Assembly: GCA_045534225.1 (NCBI GenBank)
Contig: JAZSJJ010000005.1
Span: 1 to 64,000 of the forward strand
Source of the DNA: UMGS1649 sp045534225
Lineage (GTDB): Bacteria > Bacillota > Clostridia > TANB77 > CAG-465
Reading direction: 5' to 3'
DNA length: 64,000 bases
How positions within the stretch are numbered: the stretch's first letter is position 1; each line of letters begins with the position of its first letter. A program made the position numbers and the translations under genes. Below the pieces are notes generated by a model. It saw nothing but the letters and a program-made list of their open reading frames with translations, searched no databases and was not told the origin of the DNA. Positions 40,934 through 50,877 of this stretch are shown here, one piece after another.

Positions 40934-43573
40934 ATGTACTATAACAAGGGTATAAAAGAAATAGAAAAAGAACTAGGTACAAGTTCTAAGGGATTAACAA
41001 AAGAAGAAGTAGCTAAAAGACAAGAAAAGTACGGAATGAATGTGTTACCTAAAAAAGAATCAGATAGCATAATTAAAATATTCTTTAGTGAATTTAAAGA
41101 TCCAATGGTAATATTATTGTTATTTGCTATAGTCGCTTCATTAATAGCAGGAGAAGTTATTGATGCAATAGCAATATTTGTAATTGTATTAATAGATGCT
41201 GCTATGGGTGCATATCAAGAAAATAAAGCAAACAATACAGCTGAAGCATTAGCAAAGCTTGTAACAACTAAAGTAAAAGTTGTAAGAGATGACGAAGTAA
41301 TATCTATAGATGCAAAAGATTTAACAATAGGAGATTATGTACTATTAGAATCTGGAGATAAGATTAGTGCAGACATGCGAATTGTTGAAGCACACAACTT
41401 AACAATAGATGAATCAATACTTACAGGTGAAAGTGTACAAGTATCTAAAAACAGTGATACTGTAAATAAAGAAAATGTTCTAATTGCAGAACAAAGCAAC
41501 ATGGCTTTCTCTGGTACAACTGTTGTAACAGGAAGAGCAAAGGCTATTGTTGTAAGCATTGGATTACAAACTGAAATAGGTAAGATTGCAGATAGCATAA
41601 ATAATGCAGAAGAGGAAAAATCTCCTCTAACAATAAGAGTAGAAAAATTATCTAAACAGATTAGTATGTTAGTACTAGCAGTAGCAGTTGTAATAACAGT
41701 ACTATTAATAATAAAACAAGTACCAGCAAATGAAATATTCTTATCTGTAATAGCACTTGCTGTATCAGCAATGCCAGAAGGATTACCTTTAGCGCTTACT
41801 ATGGCTTTAACTATAGCATCAAACAAGATGGCTAAGAAAAATGTAATTGTTAGAAAATTAAAATCAGCCGAGTCACTTGGAAGCTGTACTGTTATAGCAT
41901 CAGATAAAACTGGAACATTAACAGTTAATGAACAAACAGCAAAGAAAATACTTTTACCTAATGGTGAAGAATACAATGTTTCTGGAACAGGATTTAGCTT
42001 TGATGGTAAAGTAACAGGAAATAATTTGGAATTAGCAAAAGAAATATCAATGTTAGGTGTTATAAACAACGAAGCAACTGTAAACGAGGAACAAGTTATA
42101 GGAGATTCAATAGATATAGCATTCAAAGTATTAGGAAAGAAATTAAAAGTTGAAACACATACAATAAGAACATTAGAAACAATACCATACGAATCTGAGA
42201 ATAAATTTTCAGCAGTATTCTATGAAAAAGATAACGAGATATATTGCACAGTTAAAGGTTCTTTAGAAGTTGTTAAATCATTCTGTAAAGATATCAACTT
42301 AGTAAAAGAAAAAATAAGCTCTAATATATTAGAAGACCAAAACGAAGGAATGGCAAAAGATGGCTATCGTGTTATAGCACTTGCTAATGGAAAGATTAAA
42401 AAACAAGAACATTATACAATAGATGATATAAAATCATTAACATTCATAGGAATGGTTGGATTTATTGATCCAATAAGAAAAGAAGCAGTAGCTTCAATTA
42501 AAGAATGCCGCGGTGCAGGAATAAAAGTCCTAATGATAACTGGTGACCATCCTTTAACAGCATTCTCAATAGCAAAAGACTTAAAACTAACAGATAAATT
42601 TGAACAAGTAGCAACAGGTCATGAAGTAGACGAAGAATTTAACAAAGGCGAAGAAAGCTTTGATAAATTCGTAAGTAACAAGGTAGTATACGCTAGAGTT
42701 ACACCACTTCAAAAATTAAAAATAGTAGAATCATTAAAAAGACAAGGCGAGTTTGTTGCAGTTACAGGTGATGGAGTAAACGATGCACCGGCTCTTAAAG
42801 CAGCAAATATCGGTGTAGCAATGGGAAGTGGAACAGATATAGCTCGTGAAACAGCAGATATGATAATAGTAGACGATAACTTCACATCAATAGTTGATGG
42901 TATTAAAGAGGGACGTGTAGCTTATGCTAATATTCGTAAGATAATACTATTCTTAATATCTTGTGGTCTTGCAGAAGTTGCATTCTTCTGTCTATCTATA
43001 GTATTAAATTTACCAATGCCACTAGTTGCAATTCAATTATTATGGTTAAACGTTGTAACAGATGGCGTACAAGACTTTGCTTTATCTTTTGAGAAAGCAG
43101 AAAAAGGAATATTAAAAGAAAAACCACGTGATCCTAAAGAATCAATATTTAACAAAGAATTATTACAAGAAATATTGGTTTCAGGAGCAGTTATAGGTTC
43201 AGTTGTATTCGCAGTATGGTATTTATTATTAAACAAATTAAATATGGAAGTAGATATGGCTCGTGGATATATAATGGCACTTATGGTATTTATCCAAAAT
43301 ATACATGTATTTAACTGTAGAAGTGAGCATAGATCAGCATTTGCCACACCTTTAAGCAATAACTGGTTTATACTAGGCGGAGTGGCAGCATCTGTTTTAT
43401 TACAAATAATAGTTATGGAAGTTCCATTCTTCTCACAATTCTTGCAAACGGTATCTATTCCATTTGGACATTTAGCATATCTATTTGCAACAGCAGCATT
43501 AATACTAATTGTTATGGAATTCTATAAATTAATAAATAATGCTATTAGAGGAAAGAAGCTAAAGAAAGCATAA
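40934..43573 (+). CDS. Calcium-transporting P-type ATPase (type IIA)
   Basis: 879 residues. Actuator motif LTGESVQ, phosphorylation site SDKTGTLTVNE, hinge TGDGVNDAPALKAA, and the fourth-helix AMPEGLPLALTMAL, which is the PEGLP form typical of Ca2+ (SERCA/PMCA-like) pumps, are present, along with about ten membrane segments. It pumps Ca2+ (possibly Mn2+) out of the cell using ATP. AGGAGG precedes the ATG. It is monocistronic, with a terminator after it. Confidence 0.93.
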   Translation: MYYNKGIKEIEKELGTSSKGLTKEEVAKRQEKYGMNVLPKKESDSIIKIFFSEFKDPMVILLLFAIVASLIAGEVIDAIAIFVIVLIDAAMGAYQENKANNTAEALAKLVTTKVKVVRDDEVISIDAKDLTIGDYVLLESGDKISADMRIVEAHNLTIDESILTGESVQVSKNSDTVNKENVLIAEQSNMAFSGTTVVTGRAKAIVVSIGLQTEIGKIADSINNAEEEKSPLTIRVEKLSKQISMLVLAVAVVITVLLIIKQVPANEIFLSVIALAVSAMPEGLPLALTMALTIASNKMAKKNVIVRKLKSAESLGSCTVIASDKTGTLTVNEQTAKKILLPNGEEYNVSGTGFSFDGKVTGNNLELAKEISMLGVINNEATVNEEQVIGDSIDIAFKVLGKKLKVETHTIRTLETIPYESENKFSAVFYEKDNEIYCTVKGSLEVVKSFCKDINLVKEKISSNILEDQNEGMAKDGYRVIALANGKIKKQEHYTIDDIKSLTFIGMVGFIDPIRKEAVASIKECRGAGIKVLMITGDHPLTAFSIAKDLKLTDKFEQVATGHEVDEEFNKGEESFDKFVSNKVVYARVTPLQKLKIVESLKRQGEFVAVTGDGVNDAPALKAANIGVAMGSGTDIARETADMIIVDDNFTSIVDGIKEGRVAYANIRKIILFLISCGLAEVAFFCLSIVLNLPMPLVAIQLLWLNVVTDGVQDFALSFEKAEKGILKEKPRDPKESIFNKELLQEILVSGAVIGSVVFAVWYLLLNKLNMEVDMARGYIMALMVFIQNIHVFNCRSEHRSAFATPLSNNWFILGGVAASVLLQIIVMEVPFFSQFLQTVSIPFGHLAYLFATAALILIVMEFYKLINNAIRGKKLKKA

Positions 43574-43584
43574 AATATAATAGT

Positions 43585-43616
43585 AAAAGAGTAGATAATA
43601 TATCTACTCTTTTTTA
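43585..43616 (+). terminator. Terminator of the P-type ATPase gene
   Basis: AAAAGAGTAGATA and TATCTACTCTTTT pair around a short loop, followed by a T run. Confidence 0.88.
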
Positions 43617-43674
43617 TACCTTTTATTTTTTAGAAATGTAGTATATAATATCTTAAAGTACATAAGGGGGAAAT

Positions 43675-44088
43675 ATGAAAGAAGAATTTAAATATGAATG
43701 TCCAGAAAAATATTTGGAGGATGTATATGTAAAAGACACAAAAGAATATTGTTTAGTAATTGAAAAAGATATATTTGATGATGAAACAATAGAATATGCA
43801 AATAAAATAGGAGAATTATATCTAGAGAAAAAAGAAGAAATATTAAATGTAATGTTAGATAACGGATTAAGAACATTTTATGAAGAATATACTGACGAAT
43901 ACATAAAGCAAAATATAGGCACACCACAAATAAGGATCCAGTTTAAGAAAGATGAGTCGCATCCTAATTGGAAATTCCAATATGCAGGAATTATAGATTT
44001 TGTGGAAAGCAAATTAGACGAACATATAATAAGCATTGAATTTTCAGATGAACTAGAATTAGATGATAATGTTCAAATAAATGGATAG
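43675..44088 (+). CDS. Hypothetical small soluble protein
   Basis: 137 residues, acidic, without a signal peptide or membrane segment. Features are an N-terminal strand pair (YVKDTKEYCLVIEKD), a helix (TIEYANKIGELYLEKKEEILNVML, split by charged residues), then IRIQFKKDESHPNW and a strand-rich end (HIISIEFSDELELDD). The helix-between-sheets outline resembles small immunity-type proteins, but I recognise no family. It starts after GGGGG and lies 8 bases before the membrane gene of the same cluster. Confidence 0.62.
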   Translation: MKEEFKYECPEKYLEDVYVKDTKEYCLVIEKDIFDDETIEYANKIGELYLEKKEEILNVMLDNGLRTFYEEYTDEYIKQNIGTPQIRIQFKKDESHPNWKFQYAGIIDFVESKLDEHIISIEFSDELELDDNVQING

Positions 44089-44096
44089 GTAGTAAT

Positions 44097-44732
44097 ATGA
44101 AAAACATAGGAAACAGATATGATTGGCAAGCTCTAGTTATAGTAACAGTTTTAATGCTAATAGGAGTAGGAATACTTTGGGGAACAGGACTTTTTAGAAT
44201 AACTAGTATAAGTATGTTTATAGAATGGTTTTGGGAGTTTGGAATAGCGTTAATATTTTGTGGATTCTTTATAGGTGTAGGAATATATTGTTGGTGGCTA
44301 TACATATGTAATGTATTAATAAAACCAAAAGAAAGAATATTGTTTCTAAAAGGTATAGAAGATGAGATGTGTACTTTTGTAGATAAAAGAGGAAAAGTAT
44401 TTTATTTTTCAAATGATAACTACACAGTTAATACATATTATGCCGTGTTAAAAACAAAGGATCATATACATAGTATAGTTGGCCCTGCAATGGATAATTT
44501 TGAAATAAAAAAAGAAAGACCAAGTTATTGGTTAAACTTTTACTCGCCAATAGGAGATTTTGAAAATATATTTTTACTTCCTATAGTATATGTTATAGCA
44601 TTGCCGGGTATATGTATGTTGTTTTATCCGGGGTTAATGGAAAGAATAATTGGAACATTTATGTCTTTACCATGTGTTTTAATTATACTTTATGATTTAA
44701 AAGAAAAGATAAGAAGAGGTAAAGCTAAATGA
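44097..44732 (+). CDS. Hypothetical membrane protein
   Basis: 211 residues. Two N-terminal membrane segments (about residues 12-32 and 42-73), a soluble central part (about 80-145) with LFLKGIEDEMCTFVDKRGKVFYF, and two further C-terminal segments (about 155-200). No known family. Its stop overlaps the start of the HD-domain gene by 4 bases, so the two are translated together. Confidence 0.65.
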   Translation: MKNIGNRYDWQALVIVTVLMLIGVGILWGTGLFRITSISMFIEWFWEFGIALIFCGFFIGVGIYCWWLYICNVLIKPKERILFLKGIEDEMCTFVDKRGKVFYFSNDNYTVNTYYAVLKTKDHIHSIVGPAMDNFEIKKERPSYWLNFYSPIGDFENIFLLPIVYVIALPGICMLFYPGLMERIIGTFMSLPCVLIILYDLKEKIRRGKAK

Positions 44733-45514
44733 TAGATATAACTAAGGCAAAGGAAGCATTTAAAGAATTCCTTGAAAGATATAAAACAGATGAAGATGTG
44801 TTAGGCTTTGAACTTAAAATAGTACATACATATCACGTGGTAGATAACGCAAGATTAATAGCAGAAAAGTTGAAACTTAGTGATGAAGATATAAAACTTG
44901 CGGAACTCATAGCACTGCTTCATGACACGGGCAGGTTTGAAGAAATAACATATCTTAAACAATTTGATAACGCTACATTTAATCACGCGGAACACGGCGT
45001 TAAAATGTTATTTGAACAAGGATTAATTAGAGAATTTATTGAAGATGATTCGTATGATGAAATAATTAAAGCAGCAATAGCAAATCATAATAGACTAGCT
45101 ATAGAAGATAGACTAGGTGAAAGAGCATTGCTTCACGCTAAAATAATAAGAGATGCAGATAAGTTAGATAATTTTAGGGTAAAGAAAGAAGAAAAAATAG
45201 AAGCAATATTCCCTGGTAGGGTAAAAGATAAAGAGCATATTGAAAATTCTACGGTTTCAGACAAAGTATATGAAACAGTATTAAACAAACAATGTGTAAA
45301 TATATATGATAGACAAACGGCACTAGATTGTTGGGTATGCGTACTAGCTTTTGTATATGATTTAAACTTTAAGGAAACATTTGAATTAATTAAAGATAAC
45401 AACTATGTAGATATATTAATAGATAGATTTACATATGTAAAAGTCGAAACAAAAGAGAAAATGGAAACTATACGTAGAGTAATAAAAGAATATATAGAAG
45501 AAAGATTAAAATAG
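44729..45514 (+). CDS. HD-domain phosphohydrolase
   Basis: 261 residues. HD motif residues are visible: TYHVVDNARLIAEKL with the first His, LIALLHDTGRFEE with the His-Asp pair, NHAEHGVKML, ANHNRL and IIRDADKLDNFRV. These are metal-dependent phosphohydrolases acting on nucleotides or related compounds; the target is not clear. It is co-translated with the membrane gene before it. A short gap with GAGGTG leads to the Imm33-like gene. Confidence 0.85.
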   Translation: MIDITKAKEAFKEFLERYKTDEDVLGFELKIVHTYHVVDNARLIAEKLKLSDEDIKLAELIALLHDTGRFEEITYLKQFDNATFNHAEHGVKMLFEQGLIREFIEDDSYDEIIKAAIANHNRLAIEDRLGERALLHAKIIRDADKLDNFRVKKEEKIEAIFPGRVKDKEHIENSTVSDKVYETVLNKQCVNIYDRQTALDCWVCVLAFVYDLNFKETFELIKDNNYVDILIDRFTYVKVETKEKMETIRRVIKEYIEERLK

Positions 45515-45523
45515 AGGTGTATT

Positions 45524-45901
45524 ATGGAATTAAATGAAAATGGTTTTATTAAAATAGAAGTAGAAAACCTTATAGATTGGAAAGAACCAAACGGTGAAGG
45601 CTGTATGGTATCAGATAGAATTACGAAAGAAGGATGGAAAGTGGGATATATGTATAGAGAAGAACCAAGTCCTAATAATCCAGATAGTGGTTGGAGATTC
45701 TTTAAAGGTGATGAAGATGAAGAATATACATCTAATCCAGATAATGTACATATATTTGCATTAAACACAATCTGTAATTATGATAAAGATATAATTCCAT
45801 ATCTAAACTCTAAAATAGGAAGTGCATATATAAGAGTAAGTGAAACTGAATTTGAATTAGATAATGGAACTAAAGAAATACATTTTATGAAACAACAATA
45901 A
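45524..45901 (+). CDS. DUF2185 / Imm33-like protein
   Basis: 125 residues. The DUF2185 signature is strong: CMVSDRITKEGWKVGYMYRE, NPDSGWRFFKGDEDEEY, and NTICNYDKDIIPYLNSKIGSAY. Members of this family occur as immunity proteins in polymorphic toxin loci (Imm33) but are also common as stand-alone genes. No toxin with a recognisable nuclease or protease domain is adjacent; the next gene encodes a large secreted protein. Role in immunity is an inference. Confidence 0.85.
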   Translation: MELNENGFIKIEVENLIDWKEPNGEGCMVSDRITKEGWKVGYMYREEPSPNNPDSGWRFFKGDEDEEYTSNPDNVHIFALNTICNYDKDIIPYLNSKIGSAYIRVSETEFELDNGTKEIHFMKQQ

Positions 45902-45914
45902 TATGGTAAAAAAT

Positions 45915-45976
45915 TAAATACTAATTTGGGTATATATGAAGCAATTTAATGCATATACTTGAGTTAGTATTTTTTC
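45915..45976 (+). terminator. Long two-part hairpin terminator
   Basis: AAATACTAA pairs with TTAGTATTT, and inside it GTATAT pairs with ATATAC; six T residues follow. The right arm and T run overlap the next promoter. Confidence 0.7.
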
Positions 45977-45987
45977 AGGTGTATAAT
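45959..45987 (+). promoter_or_regulatory. Promoter of the giant FN3 protein gene
   Basis: TTGAGT (45959-45964), 17 bp, TATAAT (45982-45987). Confidence 0.7.
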
Positions 45988-46010
45988 ACACATATAAAAG
46001 GGGGAAGGGT

Positions 46011-49000
46011 ATGAAAAAACTAATAGTAATACTTTTAGTATTTGTATGTACTATTACTACTGTTTTTGCGGCTGAAGTGGATATTATAAAAGACACAAAC
46101 CTAAGAAACGCATTAATAGATTTGGGAATAGATACAAATAATGATGGAAAGATAACAGCCAAAGAAGCAGCAAGTTGCACTTGGGGGTTAGCTCTTCATT
46201 CAAAAGGAATAGAGTCAATAGAAGGACTTGAATATTTCGATAATGTAGATACGCTACACCTAGATAAAAACAACATTTCAAATATCGAGCCTTTATTTGG
46301 TATGGATAGTTTAGCTTATGTAGCGTTAGGCGCTAATAGAATAAACGATACTTTTATGAGAGACCATTCATATCATAATAGAGTAGAAGAATTAAGAGCA
46401 AAAGGTGTAACTTTATTTGTTGGAAACCAACAAGTAGATTGGGATGGTACAAAGATAACATCTAGTACACCAAAATATAGAGTGCTATTTGTTATAGCAA
46501 AAGAAACAGATTTTACAGTGCCAACAGTAGAAGGTGGTACTGTTAGTCAAAAATATACAATGTCAGAAACAGATATTGCATTTCTGAAAGAATGCGCAAG
46601 ACTTTTTGAAAGATATACAGAAAAGTTAAGTGATTATGCAATAGATGTTGTAGTAGATGTTTATGTAACAAATAATAAAATAACAAAGCTTAGCGAACCT
46701 GGAATTGCATATACAGGTATGTACACATATTCGCTTTGGGGAAGCGATATTGAGGAAATTGCAAGTATATATTCACATTATGATTCTACAATAGTAAATG
46801 CATATTTGAATGACAAAATGCATGATTCTTCTGGTGTTACATACTGGAATGGAACAACTAATAGAGGTGACATATTTATACCATATGATAGCACAATAAA
46901 TGGATATGTAGTTAATAACGAACCACTAGAAGATATTCTAGAAGAATATAAAAAAGATATGGTAAATGGCGCAGAAATAGATACTTTTGTTCATGAATTT
47001 ATACATGTGTTAGAAGGATATGGTGCAGCAAACGGACTAAAAATGTGGGAATTCCATGATGCGTTAAATCACGAATTCAAAGAAGTAGACAGTGTTTACG
47101 AAGATACTTTTGATAGAATGGGAATGTATCTAAGAGGAGCTGAACATCCAGAACATCCTGGCGAAAAGGGAATAATACCTTGGATATATGAAAATTCACC
47201 AATAAAAGTAGAAGCTGGTAGTACAGCAAAACCAACAACGCCAGAATTAAGTGTTAAGTTAGATGTACCAACATCTAAAGTTACATTAAGTTGGACAGCA
47301 TCAGATTCTGTAAGCTATTATAGAGTATATCGCTCTACAAAGCCTACAACAGAATTTGAATTAATAAATAAAATTCCTGTTGGGACAACTACATATTATG
47401 AATACCGTACAGAAGGAACATATTATTACAAAGTAGAACCGGTATTATCTTATCCAGATAAGGTAATATACGGAGATGAGTCAAATGTGGTTAGCGTTAC
47501 AGTAAGGGCAATGGTACCACCTCAAGCACCAACTATAGCAATTAAACAAGGCGAAAGAAGAACATTAGAAATAAGTTGGGAAAAAGATGTATATGCATCA
47601 GGATATTATTTATATAGATCAACAAGTAAAAACGGAACATATACAAAGATAGCAACAATAACAGATGAGAGCAGCTATATAGATAGAAGCTTAACATCAG
47701 GAACAACATATTATTACAAATTAATAGCATATAATGGATATGGCTGGAGTGAAGAATCTAATATTGTATCTGAAATAGCAGGTACTCTAGATACACCAGT
47801 GTTAAACATAGAAAAACAAGGAGAAAATACTTTCAAATTAACTTGGAATGCAGTAGAAAATGCTACAAATTATTCAGTATTTAGATCAAGATATAAAGAT
47901 GGAGAATACGAATGCGTATGTAGTTTTGATACATTTGAATATATAGAAGAAAATGTACCAAAGGGAACAAGATATTATTACAAAATTCAAGCAATAAATG
48001 CTAATGAATTATACGATCCTAGTGAATATTCTAATATTGTTACCGAGGCGGTTCCAGGAGATAAAGTTGAAGGAAAACCAATAGTAATAATATTAAGAGA
48101 TGGTCCAAATGCAGTTAAATTAATGTGGAATTGGATAGTAGGTGCAGAAGGATATGTTGTAAAAAGATCAACATCAGAAAATGGAACATATGTAAATATT
48201 GGAACAGCAACACAAAAACAATTAGTTGAATTTATAGATGAAGGATTAAAAACAGGTACAACATATTATTATAAAGTACACGCATATAACGAATGGGGAA
48301 TAAGTGAAGATTCGGATGTTGTATATAGGTTAATACAACCATTACCTGCTCCAAATGCATACATAGAAGTGTATGAAGAAAATAACTTTAGAGTATATTG
48401 GGATACGGCAGATGGTACAGCAGGATATAAAGTATATAGATCAACAAGTAAAAATGGAACATATAAATTAGTAGCAACAACACCTGATACAGTTCAAGAA
48501 TATATAGAAGAAGCAGTTCCAAAAGGAACAACATATTATTATAAAGTGGTAGCATATACAGACAAAGAAACAAGCGCATATTCAAATATAGTATCAGCTT
48601 CTGTAGAAAGAGATAAAATACCAGGAGCACCAGCGGTAGAGATTACTAAAGGTAACAATAATTCTTTAACTATATCTTGGGAGGCGTTAGACTTTACAGA
48701 TGGATACTATGTATATTATGCAACAAGCAAAACAGGCAAATATACAAAACTTGCTACAGTAGAAGGAACAAGTTATACACATAAGAAATTAACTTATGGA
48801 AAAACATATTATTATAAAGTAGTAGCATACAATGCATACGAAAAAACGGGTTATTCAAATGTGGTATCTATGAAAGTAGTACCAAATGAAGTAACAGGAT
48901 TAAAATTAGCTCCATCAGGTTCAACATCAGTTAAACTTTCTTGGGATAAATTATCTAACACAGGATATGCAATATATTATTCTACAGATGGAGAAACTTG

Positions 49001-50789
49001 GACTCATGTAGCTAACACAACAAGTAATAGTTATTCACATAGTGGTCTTAAATCTAATACTACATATTATTACAGAGTTAGAGCATACCAAACACTAAGT
49101 GGAACAAAACACTATTGTGCATATTCAGAAGCACAAATTGTAGTAACAGCGCCAGCAAGTCCAAAGGTATCTGTAGCAACAACAGCAAACAAGAGCTTAA
49201 ACGTAACTTTTGGAGCAGTAGCAGGAGCAAATACATATGAAATATATAGATCAACATCTAAGAGTGGAACTTATACACAAATAGCTATTTTAGGTGAAGC
49301 AGGAACATATGAAGATAAAAACCTTACAGTAGGAAAAACATATTACTATAAAGTAAGAGCAAGAAATGAAGCGGGCGTAGTAGGAACGCTTTCAACATAT
49401 GCTTCTGGCATAGTAGGACCTGTTAAGGTGGAAAATGTTATTAAAACAAGCGCAAATTCAACAGCGGTTAAGATTAAATGGGATAAGATAGATGCGACTG
49501 GTTATGCAGTATATAGATCTACAGATAATGTTAAATGGACTAAAGTTAAAACAATAACTAAAGGAACAACAGTAACATATCTAGATAGCGGATTAAAAGC
49601 AAACACAACATATTATTATAAAGTAAGAGCATATGTAACAGTAGGAAATACAACAGTTTATGGACCATATTCTACTGTATACAGCACAAAAACAGCACCA
49701 GCAGCACCAAAGATTTCTGTGGCTACAACTACAGATAAAACATTAAATGTAACTATTGGTTCATCAAGCGGAGCGGTTAAATATGAAATATATAGATCAA
49801 CCTCTAAGAGTGGAACATATTCATTAGTAACAACTTTAGAACAATCAGGAATATACAACGACAAAGAAGTAACAGTAGGAAAAACATATTATTATAAAGT
49901 AAGAGCAATAAATACCGATGAGTTAGCAGGATCATATTCAGCGTATGTATCAAAAACAGTAATACCTGCTAAAGTGGCAAATGTAGTAATGACTAGCGCA
50001 AGTTCATCAGCAATAAAAATTAAATGGGATGAAACTGAAGCAACAGGATATGAAGTATATAGATCTACTAATAATAAAACTTGGACTAAAATAAAAACAA
50101 TAACTAAAGGAACAACAATAAGTTATTTAAACAAGAGTCTAAGTGCTAATAAAACATATTACTATAAAGTAAGAGCATATAAAACAGTAAGTGGCAAGAA
50201 GATATATGGTTCATATTCAACAGTATACACTGCAAAAACTGCAACAAAAACACCAGTATTATCAGTAACAGCAAAGGATTATACATCATTAAACGTTACA
50301 GTAACTGCAGTTTCAGGAGCAGCTAAGTATGAAATATATAGAGCAGATGCAACAGGAGTTTATGAATTATTAACAGTGTTAACTAAAGCTGGAACATATG
50401 TAGATACAGACTTAATGACAGGTACTACATACAGCTATAAAGTAAGAGCAATCAATTCTTACGGAACAGCAAGTGCATATTCAAAAGTAGCATCTAGAAA
50501 AGTTGTTCCAACAACGCCTAAGATTTCTCTTAAAACAACAAGTAAAAAAGTTACAGTTGTAGTAAGTGAAATAGCTGGAGTAGACGGATATGAAATATAT
50601 AGAGCTACAAGTAAATCTGGTAAATATACAAAGATAGGAGAATTAACTGGTTTAGAAGAAGCACTAGAATTTATAAATTCAACAACTAAGAATAAATATT
50701 ATTACTATAAAGTAAGATGCTATACTTTAGTGGAGGGTGTTAAGGTATATAGCAGCTATTCAACTATTAAGAGTATTAAATCAAAATAG
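46011..50789 (+). CDS. Giant secreted protein: EF-hand/LRR, HExxH metalloprotease-like region, 13 fibronectin-III repeats
   Basis: 1592 residues with a signal peptide (residues 1-21, ending VFA). Order: an EF-hand-like DTNNDGKITAKEAA (about 42-55), a short leucine-rich segment (LHSKGIESIEGLEYF, LDKNNISNIEPLFGM), a domain with FVHEFIHVLEGYG where HEFIH (about 328-332) is a zinc HExxH motif, then 13 fibronectin-III modules (about 408-1592), each ending in YYYKVRAYN or a close variant. No LPXTG, SLH or other wall anchor is seen. It is probably an extracellular protease or adhesin. The gene is monocistronic with GGGGGAAGG upstream. Confidence 0.85.
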   Translation: MKKLIVILLVFVCTITTVFAAEVDIIKDTNLRNALIDLGIDTNNDGKITAKEAASCTWGLALHSKGIESIEGLEYFDNVDTLHLDKNNISNIEPLFGMDSLAYVALGANRINDTFMRDHSYHNRVEELRAKGVTLFVGNQQVDWDGTKITSSTPKYRVLFVIAKETDFTVPTVEGGTVSQKYTMSETDIAFLKECARLFERYTEKLSDYAIDVVVDVYVTNNKITKLSEPGIAYTGMYTYSLWGSDIEEIASIYSHYDSTIVNAYLNDKMHDSSGVTYWNGTTNRGDIFIPYDSTINGYVVNNEPLEDILEEYKKDMVNGAEIDTFVHEFIHVLEGYGAANGLKMWEFHDALNHEFKEVDSVYEDTFDRMGMYLRGAEHPEHPGEKGIIPWIYENSPIKVEAGSTAKPTTPELSVKLDVPTSKVTLSWTASDSVSYYRVYRSTKPTTEFELINKIPVGTTTYYEYRTEGTYYYKVEPVLSYPDKVIYGDESNVVSVTVRAMVPPQAPTIAIKQGERRTLEISWEKDVYASGYYLYRSTSKNGTYTKIATITDESSYIDRSLTSGTTYYYKLIAYNGYGWSEESNIVSEIAGTLDTPVLNIEKQGENTFKLTWNAVENATNYSVFRSRYKDGEYECVCSFDTFEYIEENVPKGTRYYYKIQAINANELYDPSEYSNIVTEAVPGDKVEGKPIVIILRDGPNAVKLMWNWIVGAEGYVVKRSTSENGTYVNIGTATQKQLVEFIDEGLKTGTTYYYKVHAYNEWGISEDSDVVYRLIQPLPAPNAYIEVYEENNFRVYWDTADGTAGYKVYRSTSKNGTYKLVATTPDTVQEYIEEAVPKGTTYYYKVVAYTDKETSAYSNIVSASVERDKIPGAPAVEITKGNNNSLTISWEALDFTDGYYVYYATSKTGKYTKLATVEGTSYTHKKLTYGKTYYYKVVAYNAYEKTGYSNVVSMKVVPNEVTGLKLAPSGSTSVKLSWDKLSNTGYAIYYSTDGETWTHVANTTSNSYSHSGLKSNTTYYYRVRAYQTLSGTKHYCAYSEAQIVVTAPASPKVSVATTANKSLNVTFGAVAGANTYEIYRSTSKSGTYTQIAILGEAGTYEDKNLTVGKTYYYKVRARNEAGVVGTLSTYASGIVGPVKVENVIKTSANSTAVKIKWDKIDATGYAVYRSTDNVKWTKVKTITKGTTVTYLDSGLKANTTYYYKVRAYVTVGNTTVYGPYSTVYSTKTAPAAPKISVATTTDKTLNVTIGSSSGAVKYEIYRSTSKSGTYSLVTTLEQSGIYNDKEVTVGKTYYYKVRAINTDELAGSYSAYVSKTVIPAKVANVVMTSASSSAIKIKWDETEATGYEVYRSTNNKTWTKIKTITKGTTISYLNKSLSANKTYYYKVRAYKTVSGKKIYGSYSTVYTAKTATKTPVLSVTAKDYTSLNVTVTAVSGAAKYEIYRADATGVYELLTVLTKAGTYVDTDLMTGTTYSYKVRAINSYGTASAYSKVASRKVVPTTPKISLKTTSKKVTVVVSEIAGVDGYEIYRATSKSGKYTKIGELTGLEEALEFINSTTKNKYYYYKVRCYTLVEGVKVYSSYSTIKSIKSK
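47250..50786 (+). repeat. Thirteen tandem fibronectin-III modules
   Basis: Modules of roughly 90 residues, counted by the closing YYYKV motif (one YSYKV, one YYYRV). Several share long near-identical DNA at ACATATTATTATAAAGTA, and modules from about 48,900 on are most alike, which suggests recent internal duplication. Confidence 0.85.
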
Positions 50790-50798
50790 TAAAACAAT

Positions 50799-50826
50799 AA
50801 AAGCAGACGTTTTCGTCTGCTTTTTG
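50799..50826. terminator. Terminator between the FN3 gene and the XRE gene
   Basis: AAAAGCAGACG and CGTCTGCTTTT enclose a TTTT loop, with T runs on both strands. Confidence 0.9.
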
Positions 50827-50877
50827 TAGTGTAAAATTATGTTTAAATATACTAATTAGACTAGTGTGTGCTATTCT

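Noticed and set aside
41335..42126. Long minus-strand open frame inside the P-type ATPase gene
   Set aside because: It is complementary to strongly conserved ATPase coding sequence and has no RBS or family match.
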